Translations under genes and position numbers: made by a program | Shown here: positions 11,711 through 22,331 of the stretch, piece by piece | Position numbering within the stretch: position 1 is the stretch's first letter | Layout: each line of letters begins with the position of its first letter | The notes under the pieces: generated by a model | Told to the model about the DNA's origin: nothing | Databases searched by the model: none | What the model saw: the letters and a program-made list of their open reading frames with translations, nothing else | Source: Ottelia alismoides | Lineage: Eukaryota; Streptophyta; Magnoliopsida; Alismatales; Hydrocharitaceae | Direction of reading: 5' to 3' | Assembly: GCA_037367405.1 (NCBI GenBank) | Contig: JAZKJV010008272.1 | Coordinates: 248,001-312,000 of the forward strand | Length of the DNA: 64,000 nucleotides

Positions 11711-12758
11711 AAGCATGTTCTTCATCGGAAATGGATAGAGCTTCTCCAAGAAATGACGAAGAACAGCTCTTGGACGACTTTGGATTTGAGCTCCTGAGCA
11801 ACTTCGACCACCTCCCGCTTAGTTGAAGGGAGGGAAATATTCCTGGGAAGTAGTCGAACCTGCTGATGGTCGGATTCGTGTCCAGGACCCGAGGATTGGG
11901 TCCTGGAGGTTGAAGATGGAGCCGGGACCTAGAGCATATTCTTCAAGACTTGGGACCCATCAGATGGGGTCCTTTGAAACTGGGACCTATACTGTAAGCA
12001 GAAGAGTATGGAGCCTAAAAAAGGTAGGAGGAATAGTGGATGGAGCAGTCAGAGGGTCTCTGACGATGGTGGCAGAGGGAGACCCAAGGAACCTTATCTT
12101 TGTAAGATCAGGGTGGAGAAGGTGGTTTGGGAGATGGATAAGGGGTCAAGAAGCTGATGGGAGCGAAGGAGTGGTGGAGTCAGTGTGGTTGATCGGAGAT
12201 GAGTGCCGGACTTCGAGATCCAGTGAAGTACTATTTTTGGATTTTTATAAATATAAGTGAAATCAAAGCAAACGGGAAGTAAAACTAGACTACTGCTAAG
12301 ATAGGGAACAAAAATATGCAAATAAAGAGCAACTCACTAGAGCAAGGCAGTTGGGAGGAAAGCGTCACCAAGAAGAGCTCCGACGAAGTGGATATGCTTC
12401 CTCCTCCTTTGTCCATGCCCAAGAGCCGGTGTCCGGCCTTCCTGTCACCAAGGCGAGACTCCTTGAGGGATCAAGGGATTTAGACATGGAGATGGTCGAT
12501 CAAGGGAGCAAAGGAAGGGAGAGGGTATTTTATACTGGCTGAGAAATAAAAAAGAAGAATTAATGTTTTGGCTTGATTGCTCGGCAAAAATCGAATCAAA
12601 AGGTTTGCGAGAAGGGGCATGATCCGATCTACATTTTTCAAAAAGGAATCAGACCGAAAGGGGCAATGGAATTCCATGATAAATCAGCGAAGTCAGCACC
12701 CCTACCAGATCTGACAGATAACGTAGGGGGAGGGGGTGTTGACTTGGGGTCAACAGTC
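11711..12758 (-). other. Orphan LTR-like fragment with promoter
   Basis: About 1 kb that does not match the E3 spacer. Read on the minus strand it starts GACTGTTGACCCC, then has a TATAAAAT box and a C/T-rich downstream stretch. This order resembles the promoter part of E4's LTR (GTCAACAGTTGACC, then TATAAATA, at 17226-17466). It is probably a piece of another LTR truncated by E3 at 12759. ORFs here (for example 11823-12260) show no family resemblance and the longest minus frame after the TATA box closes after about 40 codons. Confidence 0.45.
12527..12534 (-). promoter_or_regulatory. TATA box in orphan fragment
   Basis: Minus strand TATAAAAT in an AGCCAG-TATAAAAT-ACCCTC context, followed by a pyrimidine-rich stretch typical of a transcription start region. 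Confidence 0.5.
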
Positions 12759-15036
12759 TGATGACGTGACTCTTGCAACTTGGGTTAAGGAATAATTATG
12801 GTCATTGCGACCCGAACCACAAGGCGCAGTCAACAAGAAAATCAGACCACCAAATAAAAGAATCAAACACTCAAAGAAAAGCAAGCGGTCTTGCTAATTT
12901 ATTTTACCTGGTATAGCTACTAGGGTCGATCACAAGGAGCACGGAATGGAAAACCTACGAAGTAGTCGGGAAACCAAGAAAATAAAGAAAATGGTGGTTT
13001 TTAATTTTTAAATTTTTTTATGATTTTTAAAATGCGAAAAGAATAAAAACAAAGCAAAAATCAACACTCGAATAATTATTTAAAAGTCCAAAAATGCTCA
13101 AAAATTCAAGATAAAAATATTTTAGGTTTTTAGAATATTCAAGTGTTTTTGTGAATTTTATGGGGTTTTTATAATTTTAAATTATTTTTCTAAAAATAAA
13201 AGAAAATCAAAAACAATAACTAATGTACAACTGGGATCTAAAGGCAAGTTAAAATTAATTAAAATGCCTATAAAATCCTAGCGGCAATTTTCTGAGAAAC
13301 TACAAAGCAAAATCTAAATAAAAAAGAAGAAAACACATTTTTTGAACTTTTATGAATTTTTAATGATTTTTATAAAGTTTTTACTCTTTTTTATTTTTTA
13401 TGAGTTTTATAAATGGGAATGGAATGAAAATTGGATAGAAATTAAAACAACGCAAAATACGTAGTCAGATTTTTTTTTGGAATTTTTCAAGGTATTTTAT
13501 TATTTTTAGTTGATTTATAAAAACAAACAGTGACACTTTTGAAGGTTTTTGAATTTTTAAAATAACAAATGAAATCAAAACAAAACAAAAAATTCACCAA
13601 AATTCCTAAACCGTGGTAGGAGCCATGTATCAAACTTTCGTAATTTTTGGATAACTTTTGCTATTTATTTAATCAAAGACAAAACACACAGCACAAAGGG
13701 ACCAAACTGCAAAGAAAATAAGTCTTGGGATCAAAATGTAACACGCGAGAAAAACTTAGGGCCCAATCTGTAAATTTTCCACTAATATCCGTACATGTCA
13801 TAAATCCGCACTCACAGGGGCATATTTGCAAATATGGAAACTAAATATGCAATCAGTAACAATAAAAACGTTCAGGGCACAATGTACAAATATCCCAGAA
13901 AAACTCGTAATGAAGCATGTGACATGCAGAATTAAAGTGCAAATGTGGAAAACTACATGTACCAAAGTGCAAAATGGTCTAATTATGTACTTTATTTAAC
14001 AGACTAAAATAAAAACTCAAATAAATGTAGGGTAGAATGAGCAATATACCCATGAGGCACGTGACGAGGCACGTTACAAGGATAGATGGCAACCGCTGGT
14101 CATGCACAATCATGCGGCTCTGGCGCATCAGAGGTTAGATCTGACGACTGTCAGATGTCGGGGATGTGGCTGGTACGTGGCCGTTAGGTCTGACATCTAA
14201 TGGCCTGACACCTCCAGGTGATGGATGGCTATGATGACGTCTGGAATGTGTGGGCGATCCAACGACGGAGAGATCCTCTGGATGAACTGAGCTGGGGTGA
14301 ACTTCTCGGAGCACCAGAGGTAATCGGTGGCTCCGATGAAGGATCTGGATGCGCCAAAAGGACCAGAGGGCCCTTCCGCATCGGGTGGTCGGCTCTGATG
14401 GAGTGGCTGACGGTCGGATGAACGTGGCATCGACTGAGACCTGGAAGCGCTCCGGCGAAGGTGGACGAAGGCAATCTGGATGGTCATTGCGTGCGTCAAG
14501 GCCTGCACAAGATAGCTCGAACTCAGAGCAAAGAGAGAAGCGGTGGTGGATGGGGGGTGGGTCTCCGGCGAAGGTGATAGATGAGACTAATGACCTAATC
14601 TTGGCGATCCGAGCCAAGGTCAGGGTAATCATGATGTGTAGGAAGATGGAGGATGAGCGGTGGAGTCGATCTGAATGGGTAGATGATGGGGACGAAGCTC
14701 CGACCGGCTGGTCAGAGCTGGCGGAGCAGCGGCGGATGACAAATGAAAGATTGGATATACAAATGAGCTAGGAACTGTGGAATGGTTACCTGAAGGTCCT
14801 AACGTGATCCTGAGCTCCAGGGGAGTAGGACGGTGGGGTCTTTTCCTCGACTACACTGTGGTTGGCAGAGGAGGCTCCTCGCGACGGTGCTCCGGCCACG
14901 ACAGTTGAGCGTCGTCTACACAGCTCCTCTCCGAGAGACAAGAGTGGCCTCTCGTTTGCTGTCACCAAGGAGAAGGTGTCTAGGGTATCAGAGAAGGGTG
15001 CGGCGTGAGCTACTGAGCTGGGGAGGCGATGGAATG

Positions 15037-15044
15037 AATTTATA
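15037..15044 (-). promoter_or_regulatory. TATA box of E3 3' LTR
   Basis: Minus strand TATAAATT in ACATCCTATAAATTCATTCC, with the GC-rich core downstream on the minus strand. The identical motif is at 49615-49622 in the sister LTR. Confidence 0.6.
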
Positions 15045-15489
15045 GGATGTCCCATGTAGTCGGAAGAAACGGGTCGAGGCATGCAAACCGAGGGGTGGAT
15101 CCCTAAAGGAATCATCGAGTGAGGATCTTGGATCCCCCCTCGATAATCGGAGCCTTGAAATGGAGTAGAAGGTGGTCAGATCGGGTCTGGAAAAAACAGC
15201 GAAGAGCGTGCAAAAACCGAATCCGCACGAGGGGAGTCCGGGAGGGGTAGTTGATCGAGGTCAACAATCCTCATGGACCAATCAGAAAATAGATATCCAA
15301 AAATATTTGTAAAATCAATTAAAAATAACAAATGATTTTAAATCAAAAAGTGTACAACATGAAAAATATTTATTATTTTCCAAACTATTTTTTGTGATTT
15401 TTATTTATTTTTATGAAAAAAATTATGATATACACAATATAATATATTATATACATGTATAAAATGCCTATGTATTTTGTACAATTATT

Positions 15490-15498
15490 TTTATTTTA
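15490..15498. repeat. M1 target-site duplication, left copy
   Basis: TTTATTTTA, identical to 36390-36398. The unoccupied E3 5' LTR has a single copy at 50068-50076. Nine bases is the Mutator superfamily duplication length. Confidence 0.8.
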
Positions 15499-15625
15499 GG
15501 GATATTTGCACCCATAACCCTGAGTAGTTTCATAATTACCCCAGAAACCCTCAATAAACACGAATTACATCCAAAACCATGAGTAATGCTTAACCTTTAC
15601 ATGGCATAACCCTGTGTCAAGGTTT
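15499..15625 (+). repeat. M1 left terminal inverted repeat
   Basis: Starts GGGATATTTGCACCC; pairs with 36270-36389. Strong match over the first about 50 bp including AATTACCCCAG, then looser. The inner limit is approximate. Confidence 0.75.
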
Positions 15626-17458
15626 GTCTTAATTCTCCGTTAACTCTGACGGAAAAAGTTATATATTGACCATTTTACTCTTCGAAAGAAATCATATTTG
15701 TAGCATGATGCCAATTATAGATTAAACAAAAATGATGGTTCTCCTCTCCCTGCAAAGCTCATGCCCTCCCACTCGTCTCCGGCAAGTTGTCCCTCCGCCC
15801 CGCGCCTCCGCGACCTGACGACCATCTGCACCCCCGCCATGGAGCATCGCCACCGAGGAGCGAGTTGCACCTGCTGATGAATCTCCATTTCATCACCTTT
15901 ATTCTATCATTTTGGCCTTAAAAACCTCATCAAATGCATGTAAATAGCATCAAAGTGTATATAATAGCATTCATGATTCATTGTATTAATCACACATTAA
16001 ATACTGTGTTTAATGCCAAAATAATAGAATAAAGAAAAGAAAAGAAAAAGGAATAAAATATTGAAGATATTTTATGACCCAAACCCTGAGACCAAGGCCA
16101 GTATGGTATTGGTCGACAAGGAATAAAGTAAGGGGAGATAAGGGCCAGTGTACAATACATACCTCATTTATTCATGCATTTATTTATGCATTTTTGACAC
16201 CTATTTTGTACATCATTATTTATTCATCAAATAAAGAAACTTTGTACATGAAAGTTGTAGACAATAATGTAAATAAAAATACAAAATTGAGTTTGTGTAA
16301 AAATAATACTCAGTGTACATTTTATACAAAAATAAAAAAGCAAAAATCTCAACTTCACAGACCCATATCTTGCAAATAAAAACTCCAAATCAACCAAACT
16401 CACCTTTAATTGTATATAGCATTCCAAGAACTATTTAATAAAATTGGTTTCATGATTTTTGGAGTCCATATGCAGAAGTTAGGTTTTTGGCCCTCCTTGT
16501 ATATAGGATTGATTAAAAATTCTTTTTATTCAATATTCATTATTTTTATAAATTCATATTTTTAGAATTTTGTAAATAATGTATATAAGGCATACACACA
16601 TTGAAAGTAAAGAAAAACCAAAAATAATTTCAAAAATAAAATAAGTCTACAAAATTCATAGACAAAATACCTATACTATATATCTTTATATAAATAAAAA
16701 GGATTTTATTCCTTGGTTCTTTTATTCTTTTATATTTTTATAATAATGTATACATTATACACAACTCATTAAAAATGTAAATCCAAAATAAAAATCAAGA
16801 AAATACATTAAATAAATTAAGAATACAAAAAACATAGGTAAAATACCTATAAGGATACCTACATATACCTATACCTATTTATTTAAAAATGTAAATAAAC
16901 TCCTAAAAATTAAATAAAAATACCTTTATACTCACAAAAATAAATTATAAATTTATAAAATAATCCAATAAAATAATAAAAGAAAATAAACAAATTAAAA
17001 ATAAAATACATAAAAATACATACATATACACATTATTAAATTAAAACCATAATAAAACACTTCGAAAAATTCAATAAAAATCACAAATAAATACTACATG
17101 AAAAAATACACATTTTTTATGTTTTAAGAAAATTCTAATAAAATCATTTACTATTGTAAATAAATCAATTTCAACTCAAATTTCCTGTTTTGTCTTCTAG
17201 CGGATGACTTGGACCAATCACAGGCCGTCAACAGTTGACCGCTCGGTCAACTGCTTCCCCAGCCGCCAGATGTGACGCAGCCTGTCTCTTCGCCCGTCTT
17301 CTCCCATTTTTCCCGGGCACACCATCCATCAATCGAAGATGCTTCCTTCACAAGAATTGCTCTCTAATCATCCATGATGCCCGCCAAAATCTTAGATCAA
17401 TTAGATACTCATTGGATCAGTCAATAATCGCCGGTCAATAAGGCTACTCGCCAATGTC

Positions 17459-17466
17459 TATAAATA
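17459..17466 (+). promoter_or_regulatory. E4 5' LTR TATA box
   Basis: TATAAATA, with CCAATGTC just upstream and a GC-rich, pyrimidine-rich downstream region. The expected transcript start is about 17490. The same box is at 33058-33065 in the 3' LTR. Confidence 0.65.
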
Positions 17467-18473
17467 AGTAGCTCCGCCTCCTTCCTCGAATTTGGCCATT
17501 TTCATTCCAACCTTAAGCCTTGATTCCAGTCCTGGGACATTCCTCGTGACAGGGGGGGTGTGCTGGTGCCTCGAATCGGCCGGAGGGAGGAGAGTTTTGT
17601 CGCGGCGGAGCTCCGGCATCCGCTCTGCTCCCTGGAGGCCCCCAGGTATTAGAGATGTCCCTTTCATGCTTTTTAGTTAGTTTTAATGTTAGCTTTTCAT
17701 TCCTGTAGTTAGATTAGTAGTTAGTTAATCCCCTTAGCGTAAAAATCCAAATTCGAAGTTCGCCGGAGCTCCGCTCCGACGACTTCTTCACCGTAGACCC
17801 GACTGTTTCCGACCGCCCTGAGCACCTCATCTCGATCCCCATCGCTTTCTCCCTCGTTCCATCACCTCTGACCAACCCAGGACCTTCGGTCTTGGCGAAT
17901 CGGGGCTCCTCCTCCACCGTACGCCGGAGCCCCTCCGCCCCACTCCATCTTGCTGCCTAGCTTCAAAACCCCGGGTCGAGGAGGTAGCTCTCTCGCCCCC
18001 GGTTCTTCCTATGCAGGTACAATGAAGGATAGAGCCATCTGGGCTCGAATCGATCCAGGAAGAGGTTCCTGGGGGTCCTCTTCTTCACCGACCTCGACCG
18101 ATCGACTCGGACCTCCAGGAGCCATGCGAACACCATCAGACGACGCGGAAGCTTCCCAGCTACGTCCAGTGCACTTCAGATGCGCGGGAGATGCCCGGAG
18201 GAGCCCGTGCTGCCTGATCGAAGCTCGCCGGAGGCGAGCTTCTTCCCCATTCTTCCAGACACCTCCAGCGCCGTTGGATCGGGAGGCGAGGCCCAGATTG
18301 CACGACGACCGTTCGATGAAGACACGCGTCCACCGTCAGATCAGCCAGGAGCTTCTAATCCAAGCCCTTCATCGACGAACCGGTATCCGCCGTCCGATGG
18401 TTGACACGTGGATAAGGGGCGCCTCCAGCGCCGCAGGATGATGCACCTTATTTGGGGTAAATTTCACATCTAG

Positions 18474-18491
18474 CCCCCCCCCCCCCCCCCC
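18474..18491 (+). repeat. C18 homopolymer in E4 5' LTR
   Basis: A run of 18 C at the boundary between the GC-rich core and the AT-rich tail; the 3' LTR has a run of the same length at 34073-34090. Confidence 0.85.
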
Positions 18492-19983
18492 GCTTTTTGT
18501 ATTTATAGTTTAATATCAAAAATAAAAAGTCACGTTGTAAATAAATTGTATAATTTGCAGACGGACCCCCAATGTTTGTATATTTACATTTTAGTCCCTC
18601 CGCGCCTCACGTGCAGCACCCACATGAGGCGCGTGAAATTTGCATGTAAATTCTGCCGTGTTTTTGTATTTGTAAAATGGTCCTGAAATTAAAAGTTAAC
18701 GTTCATTTTTATTGTGATTTTTGCATGTATGCCCCTGTCAATTATTTTATTTGCAAAAACACCCCTGCTAGGCCATTTATTTTTGGAATGCTTTGTCTAT
18801 TTATTTTGTGCTTCATATTTCTTCGAAAAATTTTGCAAAAATAGACATAAGCTCCTGTTAGTGTACCCTTGCACGCTATATTTTTAGTTTTTAATTTTAT
18901 TGCATCTTTGCATTTATTAAAAATCAAAAACATGCATTTTATTTACTGTCTAGCTTATAAAATACCAAAAAAATATGAAAAGGCCTCGAAAAATTCCAAA
19001 AAAAATTAGTTATGGTGTATTTTGACCCATTTTAGTGTCAGTCCAAAAATCCATAAAAATCTCAAAAGGAAATTCTTAAAAATTCAAAAATACCCAAAAA
19101 CTCCAAAAAATGTATAAAATCAAAGAAAAATTAGAAAAATATGAACTTAGTCCCTATTGCTGCTATATTTTATTATCTTTATTAGAAAATTAGGGAGGAA
19201 AATTTTGTGGGTTATTGCTATTTTTAAACACTATTTTTCTCACAGCCAGTCCCTATTTCCCTGTTTGCTCTTATTTTGCTATTTAAAAATACTAAAAATG
19301 TTTTCAAAAACGCCCAAAAATCACAAAATAGTAAAAAATCATGAAAATTCCAAAAAGACTTTATTCCTGAATCTTTGAATATTTTTGAGTATTTTTATAA
19401 ATATTATAGTACCCCTTTATGTATATATATGTATTTCCTAAAAATATATATATCTAACTATTTATATGTATTTATATATCTATTTATTAACCCTGATATA
19501 CAAAAAAAAGAGAAAAAAATGTATTTTATCATACTTATATATACCTATATATAGTGTATGTATTACAAGCTATATACTAACCCTCTATGGGTATACATAT
19601 ATTTATAAATTTATATTATATATCTATATATATACACCTAATTATATTATTAAAAACAACAATATATATATATAATATAATAAAAAAATAAATATAAATA
19701 AATATATAAAATTAAAAACCCACTTCACACAAGGATGACTTTGTAGCTCAGGTAGGCTTTTGCATTTTGTATTGCTCTCTGTGGTTCGACCTCTACATGC
19801 TTATTCCCTATACACTTTATGGTAGAGTAATAAAGATTAATTCACATTTCTTTTGAGTTTAATTGTTTTATTCTTTTATTGTGGGTTAATTGCTGGTCAA
19901 CCAATGTTTTGTGAGTGGTCGCCGCAACGACACATTTTACATATCATTTATTGTGACCCTCGCAGAACATTGTGGTTATCAGA

Positions 19984-20001
19984 TGGCGCCGTTGCCGGGG
20001 A
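19984..20001 (+). other. E4 primer-binding site (tRNA-Asp)
   Basis: TGGCGCCGTTGCCGGGGA, perfect complement to the 3' end of tRNA-Asp, two bases after the LTR end. Identical to the E1 site on the other strand. Confidence 0.95.
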
Positions 20002-22331
20002 GCAATGAGCATAGCCTAATTCATTTTGTCATTCTTGTATAAAATTTTGGATTCATCATTCATTTTTGAGCAGCTATTTTTATTGATATTAATCACCATG
20101 CTTCATTGATTTATGTCTTGTGATTATTTTATCTGCTCTATTTTATTGGTTGAGCCATACTAATGCACTCTTTTTGTGACTTTGATGCGAGGGCCCGCCA
20201 CGCGAGGATGGCTTCTTAGGAGGCCAATGCAGCCAAGCTTGGAGGAGGATGGTCCTCTTCTCATGACCATCTGGAGAGAGCACCAAGGAAGCAAAGAGAG
20301 GGAGATTAGATAGGATTAGAACACTTAGGATTATTTATTTTGTAATTTATGGTGAGAGAGATAGACTCTTTTGGCATGTAATTAAACAGGACTCTACTCT
20401 TCACAATGAGGTCCAGTGCCCGGGTGATTGTTCACCTGGGGGCCTCATCGCGGCTTTTCGAGTTTTCATCGCCTTCTTTTATTTTATTTTCAGAAGTTTT
20501 GAGCTTTCCGCCTTTCTTTTACTTTGTTTTATGTGCTTGGAGCCCCTAGATATAGGTTGCTTGACTCGGTAGTTAGATCCAAACATTAATAAGAATGCAT
20601 GTTCCTATAGTTTACTTCGCTTGGATCTAGTCAAACTTAAACAAGCCGTTCATGTATCTCTTAGCCCTCTGTGCCGTAGCGAACCCTGTAAAGCGCTTTC
20701 TCCTACCCTCAATGTGTTGAGCAGGGGAGGGGTGAGCCAAGACCGGACTCTCTTGGGCTAGAGATGAATGAGCGACTAATGGTTCTTCACGTTAATAGCA
20801 GCTTATGTTTAGGGTGATTTTGTGCCTTGCATACCGACATGTAGATAGGTTTAAAAATTCTGTTTTGCATACCACATGGAGAGAGCTGGGATGCACTGTA
20901 AGTCTTCTAACTCAGCATGCAACATTCGGTTCAATGGTGAGATTTCCATCATAGAACCACTTGCACGGCTTTTCCGCTATCTCCCTCTGATTTTGAGCAC
21001 CTAGGACTTAAATGAAAATCTACAAAAACGATAGGCGCTGGTATGAAAACAGACTCAAAAAAAGTGAAAACCCAAAAAATTAAAACAAGGGGACTGCTAA
21101 ATAAACTTTGACCTTAATTAAAATCTGTAATGGACTATCATTGTACCGGGTTCATAAAGCCTTCATTGTTTTCAGGTACCTTGGAGGGGGACCAAAACCC
21201 TACTCCCTTGAGCGAGTGCGACCCCTAAGGATTAAAGCCCAAAACCCAGTCTGCAACTGCCTTGTGTATCGCCTGGATTTCCGAAGTAATGGCGCTTCTA
21301 TCGTACGTAGGCGAGTAGGACTTGGTCACCAATGGTGACTCTCTGTTGTGAGAGCATCGACCCTGTCCGAAGTATTGAGCATAGGCCACGCCTTCACGGG
21401 GGTGTCTGTCTCATCGTCATGCGTCCGAGTAGGTTCTTGCACGCTCACGGGTGATTCCGTTGCGAGCGAGAACCGAAGTATTGGTTTCGCCTATCGGCTT
21501 CCTCTCTCTTTTCTTTGGCTGAGTAGGGATCCAGGAAGGGTTACAAGGACTCCAAAAAGTACAGACTACAGGTTACATAGGAGGAGGACAAGTACGGGAT
21601 ACTCTTCTGGCAGTACTCTCTCTCCTATAGGGTAGCGTACTAAGGACTTGTTATAAGATATGCCTAAAAATCACAACTCTAAAAATGAAAAGATAATAAA
21701 TAGCCGAGCTTTCACGGCTTCACATGGCATGAGTTGGTGAACCCGATTTTGTATTGTGTTTGTATGGATCTAGATTAAGGTTCAAAGATCAAAGTCCCGC
21801 GCCTTTGCACACATTTTGTTGTATCTTCCTTTGACCACCCCGCTCAACCGAGCCTTTCTACTGTTTTACACTCCTTTTATTCCTCGTTGACCATCGTATC
21901 TTTCTTCCAACATCCGACATTCTCTTATGCTTCGCGAAGTTGATCCATGGATGGTTTTCGTCGGGACCATGCTGACACCTACATCGATTCCATGGACTCA
22001 ACTCCGCCAATAATTTCGAGGCGATTCCCGAGAACCTGATCCGGACTTTGCGGATCGATCTCCAGACTCCTCGTTTTCTACCTTTCTCTTGGCCACCCAA
22101 TAAACCGGGATCACTTTTGTCCCGCTTCCGCCGTTGTGAATGGGAGTCGATTACAGTCTACATCCTTTCCCATTCACACCATGCTGGGTTTGACCTGAAT
22201 CCCAGCTTCATCACGGCAACTGAACATTAATTGTGAGTGATCTGATTCAGACCATCTCATTATGCAGATAGAAGACAGTGCGAGCCCTGGAGACTACTCC
22301 GGAGTTCATCTCGTCCGACTCAGACCCTGAC
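20002..22331 (+). other. E4 5' leader
   Basis: 2.3 kb between PBS and the first in-frame ATG of gag. Only short uncoordinated ORFs (for example at 21108, 21348, 22048) without family resemblance. Parts (GAGCCAAGACCGGACTCTC, 20732 onwards) resemble leader blocks of E1 and E3 on the opposite strand. Many upstream ATGs mean translation of gag would need splicing, an internal start or shunting, which is inference. Confidence 0.75.

Larger units (their letters stand above)
12759..15498 (-). repeat. E3 3' LTR, left part
   Basis: First 2740 bp of the LTR, TG at 12759, matching 47338-50076 nearly base for base. AT-rich arm with degenerate units (GGGACCAAACTGCAAA, GGGCCCAATCTGTAAA, GGGCACAATGTACAAA) at about 13695-13990, then a GC-rich core at 14040-15260. 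The core contains CACGTG-like motifs and a minus-strand TATA box. Ends with the 9-bp duplication TTTATTTTA at 15490-15498, where M1 begins. Confidence 0.88.
15875..19981 (+). repeat. E4 5' LTR
   Basis: 4107 bp, TG...CA. Begins TGATGAATCTCC and forms a near-palindrome with TTTCATCA. An AT-rich U3 arm runs to about 17190. The promoter region has GTTGACC/GGTCAAC, CCAAT at 17451 and TATAAATA at 17459. The GC-rich segment is 17480-18440. Then follow poly-C, an inverted repeat CGCGCCTCACGTG/CACATGAGGCGCG (18601-18633) and a long AT-rich tail. The tail has degenerate TTTGCA units, (TA)n tracts and AATAAA at 19829, a possible poly(A) signal. The C-terminal 250 bp (TGTGGTTCGACCTC...) are typical of a U5 end. 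Confidence 0.92.

Noticed and set aside
11823..12260. 145-codon ORF as a small gene
   Set aside because: Lies antisense to the orphan promoter fragment, with no recognisable motif or homologue in the window.
14135..14632. ORFs in the E3 LTR GC core (14135-14632, 14349-14771, 48720-49085)
   Set aside because: Overlapping on both strands, interrupted in the sister LTR, compositional in origin.
17950..18441. 163-codon LTR ORF present in both E4 LTRs as a conserved gene
   Set aside because: The two copies are LTR duplicates of a recent insertion, so conservation is automatic. Starts at TTG, no domain, not found in other LTR families.
19984..20001. tRNA-Asp gene
   Set aside because: Only the 18-nt primer-binding complement is present; no tRNA fold or flanking arms.
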